The translations under genes and the position numbers were made by a program. A stretch of 55,226 nucleotides of DNA, taken from the NCBI GenBank assembly GCA_902783165.1, contig CACZPU010000034.1, positions 1 to 55,226 of the forward strand. Direction: 5' to 3'. Shown one piece after another: positions 19,901 to 25,934 of this stretch (positions are counted from its first letter, which is position 1; each line of letters opens with the position of its first letter). The notes below the pieces were generated by a model. That model worked only from the letters and a program-made list of their open reading frames with translations, did no database searches and was not told the DNA's origin. Source of the DNA: an uncultured Prevotellaceae bacterium. GTDB lineage: Bacteria; Bacteroidota; Bacteroidia; Bacteroidales; Bacteroidaceae.

Positions 19901-21264
19901 GCGCCACAGACAACTTCTTCGAACTGGGCGGAACCAGCCTTGCAGTTATGCAGATTGTGGTTCAAGCTGAGAAGGGCGGACTTCATGTGGCTTATGGCGA
20001 TGTCTTTGCCAACCCGACGCCGCGACTGCTAGCCCACTTTGTGACAGGAGAGGTCGTCAGCGAGGGCGATCGTGAGGTGACAGACTTCGATTATACCGCC
20101 ATCAACAACTTGCTGCAGCGTAATACGCTCAATAGTTTCAGAAACGGCGAGCGCAAGGCTCTTGGCAACGTGTTGCTGACAGGAGCCACTGGATATCTTG
20201 GCATTCACATCCTGCGTGAACTGATAGATTCTGATGCAGAGAATATTTATTGTTTGGTTCGTGGCAAGAGTCAGGAGAAAGCTGAAAGCCGTCTACGTTC
20301 TTTGCTCTACTATTACTTCTCCGATTCGTTCAAGCAGCTCTTTGGTCAGCGCATTCACGTTGTCCTCGGCGATGTCACCCAAGACCTTTGCTCAGTATGT
20401 GGCGACATGATTGCTACAAGCATCACCACCGTCTTCAATTGTGCTGCCGTGGTGAAGCACTTCAGCGAGGGTACGGAGATAGAGGACGTGAATATAGGTG
20501 GAGCTAAGCGGTGTGTGGATTTATGCATCAAGACAGGGGCACGCCTCATTCATATCTCTACAGCCAGTACTCGAGGAATGTGGGTAGGTGCTTTCAGGGA
20601 TGAGACATTTACAGAGCAGCGCCTCTACATGGGACAGTTCCTTGGCAACAAGTATATTCACTCTAAGTTTTTGGCAGAGCGGTTAATCCTCGATGCCGTT
20701 GCATTGCACGGTCTCGATGCGAAAATCATGCGTGTAGGAAATTTGGCAGCCCGTTCTACCGATGGTGAGTTCCAGGCAAACTTCTCCACCAACTCGTTCA
20801 TGGGCCGTATCCGTATCTACAACATGCTTGGCTGCTGTCCATACGCATTGCGAAACAAACGAGTAGAGTTCTCGCCCATCAACGAGGTGAGTCGTGCCAT
20901 CGTCTTGCTGAGCACTACACCAAAGGATTGTGTAGTGTTCCATCCCTACAATATCCACGGCCAGTTCCTTGGTGATGTACTCACCGAGCTGACATCTGTA
21001 GGCGAGGGTATTAGGTTTGTTGAACAGGAAGAGTTTAATGAAGCTATGGAACAGGCTAAGAGCGACCCGAAAAAGGCTTCTCAGTTGGCTGCCCTATTGG
21101 CCTATCAGGATGCCGCACACGGACAGAAGACCTTCGATGTGGCTCGTGATAACGACTATACTACACAGGTGCTCTATCGTATGAACTTCTCGTTCTCGCC
21201 CACTTCATGGGACTATGTAGAACGTATGCTTACAGTGATAGGTGATTTTGGCTTCTTTGAGTAA
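13987..21264 (+). CDS. Two-module nonribosomal peptide synthetase with terminal reductase (C-A-T-C-A-T-R)
   Basis: A 2425-residue cytoplasmic megasynthase. Domains from the ATG at 13987: condensation 1 (about 5-430, active site HHIICDG near 127-133), adenylation 1 (about 430-920, YTSGSTGVPKG, NVYGPTE, YKTGD), carrier 1 (about 930-1005, Ser965 in GLTSI), condensation 2 (about 1028-1430, HHLVFDG), adenylation 2 (about 1450-1940, YTSGSTGRPKG, NCYGPTE, YKSGD), carrier 2 (about 1945-2020, ELGGTS1984L) and thioester reductase (about 2055-2425, GATGYLGIHIL, and Y2223 with K2227 in KYIHSKFLAE). A reductase end releases the chain as an aldehyde or alcohol. An N-terminal condensation domain suggests an acyl or otherwise blocked first residue. 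I read the specificity positions as roughly DAMFSGVIL(K) for A1 and DAQSCACVA(K) for A2 and cannot assign amino acids. Carrier 1 has an unusual loop without the LGG motif. The frame also opens at a TTG at 13981, but the ATG is better placed. Confidence 0.95.
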   Translation: MRISAPLTKTQYGLYVECVNHQGEACYNIPYCYTLDGSLNDEKLCKAIEIAVAAHPTLFTRIEQGEDGEPVQIVDDAELFKLCVEKTTDIESEKAKFVQPFNIVGDRLFRIRLLKDAQHYYILQDIHHIICDGASRKVLLADIEKAYGGEILESEAKTLAEVAKDEAELQQTSAFEADKKWFAEQFDCGDCFSPLLPDLEEDGMKEGLLTHKMSVDTAKVDTFCKENGIFKSTLFTSAFAYLLAKYNNDSQVLFNTIHNGRANKLLAHSVAMLVRTLPVYAKFTDDTTVLDFLRADQEQMTGCRTHEVYTYSDAVHDLGLQTATTFAWHGDLFDSLTLGGKPMVAQRLNNNTLEVPLYVKAYIRNGQYCVEAEFNAHEYSVMLVSQFLESYEAVVEGFLSNTHLTDICIVTDTQVETLDSFNQTNVDYDATQTVVSMFRRQAKATPLDIAVVYKDKRYTYTEVDELSDRIACHIAKMGLGSEDVVSVLIPRCEWMPIASLGVLKAGCAYQPLDPTYPKERLNFMMQDAGAKLLIADQELRSIVDEYKGDVLLTKDLAGLPSDDIQPTEPKPASLFIMLYTSGSTGVPKGCQLIHSNLVAFINWYQRFYELKPEHNVAAYASYGFDACMMDMYPALTCGATVHIIPEEIRLDLIALNDYFEREHITHSFMTTQVGYQFATSIENHSLLHLSTGGEKLASLVPPTEYNLYNVYGPTETTILVTCYPVMQKLKNIPIGKALDNIRLYIVDPKGQRLPVGAAGELWVSGPQVSRGYLNRPEKTAEVYIDNPFSDDPQYARIYKTGDIVRYLPSGDIDFVGRRDGQVKIRGFRIELKEVEAIIREFPGIKDATVQAFDMEGEAGGKFIAAYIVSDQQVDIEALNNFILEEKPPYMVPAVTMQIEKIPLNQNQKVNKKALPKPEMKATAGVEESNVPMNMLEKELHELIAGIVNNTDFGITTILGYAGLTSISAIKLAVQVNKRYGVILDAKALAKSYTLQNIENEIWKHVRTGVSSSEKDESLQATQQKTSAPLSYAQTGVYFECLKNPLSTIYNIPYLLSYPAGVEVGQLAKAVKQVVESHPELGVHFTTQGDTIVQTMEDSVPIEVLTKEMTDDELDQYKTEFVRPFNLQKAPLYRFEVVKTPSAVHLLMDIHHLVFDGASADLLIRQIGTVLDGSIVEKESYTYLDFVDDQLKAEDCEAFKTSQQFFAEKLQSCEGASEIPSDLPKTDAQGFIGEAVCLPDFDKATAFCRSCQITPAHLFLAATSYVVSRYTNNREVYLSTVSSGRSNLKIADTVGMFVNTLALGINIDDVTVVEYLKKTGDVFDETLRHEDYPFARIANDFGFRPSIAYAYQVGVLSEYSVGGQPIGQELLELNVPKFKINIKIEPRGVVVQYDDSLYSNELAMSLAESIVAVVDRMMAAPDAKIRKISIVSDRQEKELAALRQTATGDAPFKLMHECIDHYAQTQPEQQALVACDATYTYHEMDEATNRIANALRQRGVETGNRVALLLPRTSRLILSMFGVLKTGAAYIPCDPEYPADRVKLILEDSEARYIITTADRLDSVPAEKAIDVEELLNDSISNSPVIKDITGDDLAYLIYTSGSTGRPKGVMLRHEGICNYLYGHPANVFANAVLTDAKRILSVTTISFDAALQDIGMAYFNGKTLILATEDQANNPLSLAELISQQNINMVSGTPSRWQAWLTSSDFCKAIANLAICRAGGEKFSDALLEQMRSVTHARIFNCYGPTEITVASNNAELTKAEIVTVGKPQLNVKEFIVDSDGNELPPGVVGELYIGGRGVARGYNNLDDMTRERFVEYQGTRIYKSGDYAKWLSDGNVVILGRTDHQIKLRGLRIELGEIENVMLRVEGMKKVVILIRKINDREHLCAYYTADREIAADALKAEISKSLTQYMVPTAYLQLPEMPMTPNGKTDVKALPEPQLAGTGEYIAPANDTERAFCDIFADILKMEQVGATDNFFELGGTSLAVMQIVVQAEKGGLHVAYGDVFANPTPRLLAHFVTGEVVSEGDREVTDFDYTAINNLLQRNTLNSFRNGERKALGNVLLTGATGYLGIHILRELIDSDAENIYCLVRGKSQEKAESRLRSLLYYYFSDSFKQLFGQRIHVVLGDVTQDLCSVCGDMIATSITTVFNCAAVVKHFSEGTEIEDVNIGGAKRCVDLCIKTGARLIHISTASTRGMWVGAFRDETFTEQRLYMGQFLGNKYIHSKFLAERLILDAVALHGLDAKIMRVGNLAARSTDGEFQANFSTNSFMGRIRIYNMLGCCPYALRNKRVEFSPINEVSRAIVLLSTTPKDCVVFHPYNIHGQFLGDVLTELTSVGEGIRFVEQEEFNEAMEQAKSDPKKASQLAALLAYQDAAHGQKTFDVARDNDYTTQVLYRMNFSFSPTSWDYVERMLTVIGDFGFFE

Positions 21265-21278
21265 TTAGGCATAAAAGA

Positions 21279-21314
21279 AAACGAAATGGAATGAAAAAAC
21301 ATTCCATTTCGTTT
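21279..21314 (+). promoter_or_regulatory. Perfect 15-bp hairpin between the NRPS and PPTase genes
   Basis: AAACGAAATGGAATG (21279-21293) and its exact complement (21300-21314) enclose a loop of six A residues. It starts 15 bases after the NRPS stop and ends 20 bases before the PPTase ATG. No run of T follows on the plus strand, so it is not a clear intrinsic terminator. It may be an RNA processing or stability element, or a partial terminator that lowers PPTase expression. Confidence 0.65.
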
Positions 21315-21334
21315 CATATCTAATATGCAATGTC

Positions 21335-21952
21335 ATGATTTATATTGACGATAGGATAGAGCAAATGAATTTCGGCGAAGCTCTTGCTGCCGTCAGCGAC
21401 CAGCGTCGAAATCAAGCACTTCGTTTTCGCAATGTGCACGACCAGTGTCTTTCTTTGGCAGCCTATCGTTTGTTGCAATATGCACTTCGTTTGGAATATG
21501 GCATCATGGAGCCCCCGATATTTAAGTACGAAGCCCATGGCAAGCCAGTGCTGGTCGACTATCCTGACATCCATTTCAATCTGAGTCATTGCAATGAGGC
21601 TGTGGCATGCATTGTCAGTTCCCAGCCCGTAGGCATTGATGTGGAAAGTCTGAGTCATTATGATGAAGAGTTGGTCGAACGGGTGATGAGTAGTGAGGAG
21701 CAACAACAGATAGCTGCTTCACCCGATTCTCAACTTGCTTTCATCCGCTTGTGGACGATGAAGGAAAGTCTGCTTAAGATGACGGGCGAAGGATTGGCAA
21801 CAGATATCCGTAGTGTGTTGAGAAATGATATCGCTCTCCAGAACGAATCCGTTCGCTTCCTTACCACCTCTTACCCTGATTTTGTTTGTACTGTATGTTT
21901 CAATACTGCCGAATATGAGGCTCTTAACGAAATCAGGCCAATAGTGCTCTGA
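21335..21952 (+). CDS. Sfp-type 4'-phosphopantetheinyl transferase
   Basis: A 205-residue protein with the family motifs in order: HFNLSHCNEAVACIVS, VGIDVES (metal-binding Asp and Glu) and LWTMKESLLKMTGEGL. It transfers the phosphopantetheine arm of CoA to the carrier-protein serines of the NRPS, making it active. Its length is that of a normal Sfp-like enzyme. It is the last gene of the operon, 70 bases after the NRPS stop, separated by a perfect hairpin and followed by a strong terminator. Confidence 0.92.
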   Translation: MIYIDDRIEQMNFGEALAAVSDQRRNQALRFRNVHDQCLSLAAYRLLQYALRLEYGIMEPPIFKYEAHGKPVLVDYPDIHFNLSHCNEAVACIVSSQPVGIDVESLSHYDEELVERVMSSEEQQQIAASPDSQLAFIRLWTMKESLLKMTGEGLATDIRSVLRNDIALQNESVRFLTTSYPDFVCTVCFNTAEYEALNEIRPIVL

Positions 21953-22072
21953 ACTGCTACAGGTATTGAAAGAGAGTAAAATGCTCCTTCCGATTGATAG
22001 TGGTCGGCAAGTACCAATTGGTAATTCCTAGCAAGGTTTGGTATTCATGATACTATAACGGAGAATCTGTTG

Positions 22073-22120
22073 ATAGCAAGTGTGCGGTTCCATACTCGGA
22101 ACCGCACACTTGCTATTTTC
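22073..22120 (+). terminator. Strong terminator at the end of the NRPS operon
   Basis: A perfect 19-bp stem (22073-22091 with 22098-22116) and a 6-base loop ATACTC are followed by TTTCATTTT on the plus strand. It sits 120 bases after the PPTase stop and 44 bases before the end of the convergent pectate lyase gene. It may also stop transcription from that side, although no T run is seen there on the minus strand. Confidence 0.85.
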
Positions 22121-22159
22121 ATTTTCCCAAGACTCTCCTCTTAGGCATTGATGTAGAGA

Positions 22160-23902
22160 TTAGAGTCGTGTTTTGCCCAGCAATGTGTCGTGGTTGTTGC
22201 GCATATCTGTCCAATCCACCTTCTGCTTGGTGCTGATACCATTGATGTACTTCTCAATGTTGGTATAGCCGTCGCCGTTGCAGTCCTTGTTGGCGTCTGA
22301 TGCATCTTTCGCATTCAAGCCGTTGGCAACTTCCCATTCATCAGGCATACCGTCGCCATCAGTGTCCTTCCAAGGCTTCCATTTCTTGCTATACTCTGGA
22401 TAGCCACCCATCTGGCGTGGGTCGGTGATGATGCCTTGCTTGTAACTGTCGTTTGGCAGACGACGATATTTGAATGTACCTTCTTCGTTTTTGGATTTCT
22501 CGTGCAGACCCCACATGTCACCGTAAGGGTTGTCCTTCACCTTCTTCTCATAATCTTTCACGTAGAATGCCTGGCCTGTGCGTACTTCTTCACAGATGCG
22601 CTGGTCAACAATGTCGCGGCAAGGGAAGGTGGCACCTACGTTGTTGAGTACCCAGTTGAAGGCTTCCTGTGCTTGCATGATGCTGATATGCGGCATGGCG
22701 AATGGCTCATTGCTGCGCATCATGGCCAGCTCTGTAGCGTCCATGTCGCCGTCTTTGTCGGCAGTCTGTACACCACCGTTCCAATTGTCCTGTGTTATGG
22801 CGGGATAGCCTTCCATGATGTTGCCGTTGGCATAAACGCGGCCGAACTGCTTGAATGGGAATAATCCCACACTGCGGCTCTCAGACTTTACGATACGATG
22901 ACCCACAGGAGTGTCCTTCGGAGTGAGTGGTCCGGGTTTGTAATAGTTGTTGATGAAGTTCGACATCGTGCTATATTCGCCTCCGTCGGCAGTACGATGA
23001 ACCCAGTTGTACACCACGTTGTTCACAAAATTGAACACGCCGCCCCATCCAATACTTGGGTTGCGTCCGGTGTTGTCAGCCCAGAGGTTACGCATGAAAG
23101 TGGTGTTCTCGCCGCCAATGGTTGAGCCGAACGAGTGGTTCCATGTGTCGAGCGCCTTGGCAGAGATGGTGTTTTGAATAGTGACATTAACAGTAGGCGA
23201 CTTGCGGTTTGGCTTGCCGTCGTGCATGTCGAACATGTGGCGGTAGAAAGAGATGTTTTCATCCAGTCCCCATTCACAAGAGCAGTGGTCAATCATGATA
23301 TTTCCAATAGGATTGCCACCGAAAGAGTCTTCGCGGTTGGTCACTTGTGTCTCACCTCGGCGGAAACGCATATGACGAACAATCACATCGTGGGTATCTA
23401 CCTGCATGGATTCACCAGCAATGCAGACACCTTCGCCTGGTGCTGTCTGACCTGCAATGGTAATGTAAGGAGCACGTATATAGATGGGCGATTTGAGTCG
23501 GATGATACCACTCACATTGAATACCACAATACGTGCGCCACCCTGTTCGCATGCCCAGCGGAACGAACCGGGACCAGAGTCGTTGAGATTGGTCACCGTG
23601 AGCACCTTACCACCGCGACCGCCGAAAGTGAACATGCCGCCGCCTTCAGCACCTGGGAATGCAGGTATCTTGGCTTGGCGCAAATCATAAGGGCGTGATG
23701 CCCAAGGCACATATGGTCTTCCAGCTTTGGCTTCCTCGATGACAATGGGGAAGGCTGCTTCCCAAACCGAGTCGCTATGGGCTTTCCACTGCATTTTCTT
23801 TTCGCCAATTTGTCGGGCTGCCTCACCCGTCATTTGCGGATACTGAGCCATTGCAGTGAATGTGCTTACAGAGAGTGCAATCAGTAAAAATGTTTTTTTC
23901 AT
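22160..23902 (-). CDS. Secreted pectate lyase (PL1-like) with C-terminal calcium-loop domain
   Basis: A 580-residue exported protein: signal peptide 1-19 (ending AMA before QYPQM), a short helical segment, then a right-handed beta-helix from about 80 to 350. The helix begins AFPGAEGGGMFTFGGRGG and continues VLTVTNLNDSGPGSFRWA, the usual entry of Bacteroidota PL1-type pectate lyases. Later IMIDHCSCEWGLDENIS and NVVYNWVHR fit the metal/substrate face. A C-terminal domain (about 355-560) ends in two Asp-rich loops (DTDGDGMPDEWE, NKDCNGDGYTNIEKY). It would cleave the homogalacturonan backbone outside the cell or in the periplasm by beta-elimination. It is divergent from the glycosidase operon at 24223, which fits a shared pectin role. 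The short gene at 7664-8317 is a paralogue of its C-terminal part. Confidence 0.85.
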   Translation of the reverse strand: MKKTFLLIALSVSTFTAMAQYPQMTGEAARQIGEKKMQWKAHSDSVWEAAFPIVIEEAKAGRPYVPWASRPYDLRQAKIPAFPGAEGGGMFTFGGRGGKVLTVTNLNDSGPGSFRWACEQGGARIVVFNVSGIIRLKSPIYIRAPYITIAGQTAPGEGVCIAGESMQVDTHDVIVRHMRFRRGETQVTNREDSFGGNPIGNIMIDHCSCEWGLDENISFYRHMFDMHDGKPNRKSPTVNVTIQNTISAKALDTWNHSFGSTIGGENTTFMRNLWADNTGRNPSIGWGGVFNFVNNVVYNWVHRTADGGEYSTMSNFINNYYKPGPLTPKDTPVGHRIVKSESRSVGLFPFKQFGRVYANGNIMEGYPAITQDNWNGGVQTADKDGDMDATELAMMRSNEPFAMPHISIMQAQEAFNWVLNNVGATFPCRDIVDQRICEEVRTGQAFYVKDYEKKVKDNPYGDMWGLHEKSKNEEGTFKYRRLPNDSYKQGIITDPRQMGGYPEYSKKWKPWKDTDGDGMPDEWEVANGLNAKDASDANKDCNGDGYTNIEKYINGISTKQKVDWTDMRNNHDTLLGKTRL

Positions 23903-24222
23903 TGTTGTTACCTGAGATTAGTTTGTTTATTGAGTTGACTAAACTGATATAATAACGAACAAAGACATTGTTTGTAATCATTTGTTACGTGCAAAATCGT
24001 CTTTCACCAATAGAAAGCATTATGGCTCCGCCAATTATAAGCCATAGCTGAAAAGTTAAATGTATTTATAGAGATGAATGTAAACTATTTTGCGAATTCT
24101 TGATGGCTTGCACTTCAGATAACAGTTTATGGTGGTTACAAACGAGCCTCTTGCGCGTTATTTATTAAGTCGACAAGGGTGACTAAACAGAAAAACTAAG
24201 TATAAATTATTAAGTATCAGAA
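23903..24222 (+). promoter_or_regulatory. Intergenic control region between pectate lyase and the glycosidase operon
   Basis: This 320-base region holds no gene. The 9-mer TGACTAAAC occurs twice on the plus strand, at 23936-23944 near the lyase start and at 24180-24188 near the start of the rightward operon. A weak minus-strand -7 (TGTCTTTG, 23967 to 23960) may serve the lyase. A 7-bp inverted repeat (TATGGCT at 24021-24027, AGCCATA at 24040-24046) lies between. I see no convincing promoter for the rightward operon. Confidence 0.4.
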
Positions 24223-25668
24223 ATGAAAGCTAAAAGAATTTTGGGTATTGGGCTGCTGCTTTTGTTCGCATGTGTTGCCGAGGCTCAGCAATACCAAGTG
24301 GGAGTGTGCGACTGGATGATTCTGAAACGCCAGAAATTGGGGGAGTTCCAGTTGGCTAAGGATATGCATTGTGACGGTATCGAACTCGATATGGGCAGTC
24401 TGGGCAAGCGTGTGGATTTCGATAATAAGCTCCGCGACCCGCGTATGGCGCAGTTGTTTAAACACACGGCCGACTCGCTAGGCATTAAGATTGGTGCCAT
24501 CGCCATGAGCGGTATGTATGCGCAGAGCCTGGCAGGACGTGACAACTACCGCGAATTGGTGGAAGACTGTCTGAATACGATGGACGCTATGGGTGGAGTC
24601 CGCGTTGCTTTCCTTCCTTTGGGCGGTTGCGGAAACAATTGGGCTGACTCGCTTCCGTTGCGTAAGGTGGTTGTGAAGCGTCTTCACGAAGTGGGAGAGA
24701 TGGCGAAGGCCCGCGGAAAGGTGATAGGCATTGACACACCATTGGATGCGAAAGGCAACAAGAAACTGTTGAAAGAAATCAAGAGCGAGGGTATCGCCAT
24801 TTTCTACAAGTTCCAAACGGCTATCGAACTTGGTGTGGACATTTGTAAGGATATGCAAGCATTGGGTGCAAAGAACATCTGTGCCATCCATGCCTCGAAC
24901 ACCGATGGTGTGTGGATACGTGATGACAAGGCGCTCGACATGCCAGCCATTAAGGCCACGCTCGACAAGATGCAGTGGAGCGGATGGCTTTTCATTGAGC
25001 GCAGCCGTGACGTAAAGCAGGTTCGTAACGTGAAGAACAACTATGGTGCAAACACACGTTATCTGAAAGAAGTTTTCAACAGTTTTCCTGCACCAGAGGT
25101 GAAACTCAATTCTGAAGGACGTGACCCAGAATATGTGAAAACCATTTTAGCACGTGCCACCAAGTGCACCGATGACATTAGTCTTACATGGTCGACCATT
25201 GGCGACAATGTGCGCCATATCGTTGCCAACAAATATTTCCTTCTTAATGACATCTATGCCGAGCGTGATTCTTTGAAGAAGGCAGGAAACAAGTATGCCG
25301 ATGCCATTGCCGAGTCGAAACTCTATCAGAAGCATTTCGATTTCGATGTTGAACTCTCCAAGTATCTTATTCCCAGGCATATCGAGCGTGTGAAAGACGT
25401 GATGACCTATGGAGTAGTGAAAGTCACCTACGAGGCCTATTGCGATATGATTCCCACTTTGAAAGATTTCGAGAAGGCGCAGATTATGGCATGGCTTAAA
25501 GAAGCTCGCGAACTGGCTGTCGATGGCGAGAGTAGTAAAGCGAAGCATGCTGTCATGAATAAATTCAAGGGACGCATCAACAACTATCTCTCAAAGCAGG
25601 GCTACAACGTTCAGAAGGAGCGCGAGGCGTGGAACGAGCGCGTGAAGGCGCGTGGCGGACGACTCTGA
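24223..25668 (+). CDS. Exported sugar isomerase/epimerase-like TIM barrel fused to DUF3826
   Basis: A 481-residue protein with a signal peptide (hydrophobic LGIGLLLLFACVAEAQ, mature end near Gln22). Residues 22-290 resemble the xylose isomerase-like/AP endonuclease 2 TIM barrel: KDMHCDGIELDMGSLG, GVRVAFLPLGG, GIDTPLD, and NICAIHASNTDG followed by WLFIERSR, which supply metal-binding His, Asp and Glu candidates. Residues about 300-470 match DUF3826 as I recall it (HIVANKYFLLNDIYAERD, RHIERVKDVMTYGVVKVTYEAYCDMIPTL, GRINNYLSKQGYN). DUF3826 proteins are found near pectin and other plant-glycan enzymes in Bacteroidota, with unknown function. The fusion suggests they act on the same sugar. It is the first gene of the rightward run, about 270 bases before GH127. 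Confidence 0.75.
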   Translation: MKAKRILGIGLLLLFACVAEAQQYQVGVCDWMILKRQKLGEFQLAKDMHCDGIELDMGSLGKRVDFDNKLRDPRMAQLFKHTADSLGIKIGAIAMSGMYAQSLAGRDNYRELVEDCLNTMDAMGGVRVAFLPLGGCGNNWADSLPLRKVVVKRLHEVGEMAKARGKVIGIDTPLDAKGNKKLLKEIKSEGIAIFYKFQTAIELGVDICKDMQALGAKNICAIHASNTDGVWIRDDKALDMPAIKATLDKMQWSGWLFIERSRDVKQVRNVKNNYGANTRYLKEVFNSFPAPEVKLNSEGRDPEYVKTILARATKCTDDISLTWSTIGDNVRHIVANKYFLLNDIYAERDSLKKAGNKYADAIAESKLYQKHFDFDVELSKYLIPRHIERVKDVMTYGVVKVTYEAYCDMIPTLKDFEKAQIMAWLKEARELAVDGESSKAKHAVMNKFKGRINNYLSKQGYNVQKEREAWNERVKARGGRL

Positions 25669-25692
25669 ATCAGAGAGACGCATTCATGGTGT

Positions 25693-25718
25693 ACCCTGGA
25701 AGCTTTGGTTTCCAGGGT
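25693..25718 (+). terminator. Terminator-like hairpin after the isomerase/DUF3826 gene
   Basis: ACCCTGGAA (25693-25701) pairs with TTCCAGGGT (25710-25718) around an 8-base loop, 25 bases after the stop codon. T-rich sequence follows, with eight or more T about 15 bases further on. It may end or reduce transcription before GH127. Confidence 0.55.
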
Positions 25719-25819
25719 GCTCTTGTTTAATGGCTTTTTTTTAATGGGTTCAGGACGAATGGTTTTCCGAGCGCTTATAAAAGTTTTTGTTGTTGATTTA
25801 ATCATACGTGGAGAAAAAC

Positions 25820-25889
25820 AACCATCAAAGATGGTTACTTTCGGGGTTAGCCACCGTCATATATTACAGGGATGGTGACGAGTCGTCAC
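25820..25889 (+). promoter_or_regulatory. Hairpin and operator-like palindrome upstream of GH127
   Basis: AACCATC-AAA-GATGGTT (25820-25836) is a perfect 7-bp hairpin. GTGACGA-G-TCGTCAC (25875-25889) is a perfect 7+1+7 palindrome, 46 bases before the GH127 ATG. The second has the size and symmetry of a dimeric regulator site. I found no clear -7 element here. Confidence 0.4.
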
Positions 25890-25934
25890 AAATAACAATG
25901 AACTTAAATCTTTAGGAATTATAACTACGAAACA

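Noticed and set aside
22073-22116. Transposon end or attachment site because of the perfect 19-bp inverted repeat
   Set aside because: The arms are only 6 bases apart and are followed by T-rich sequence between convergent gene ends, so a terminator is the simpler reading.
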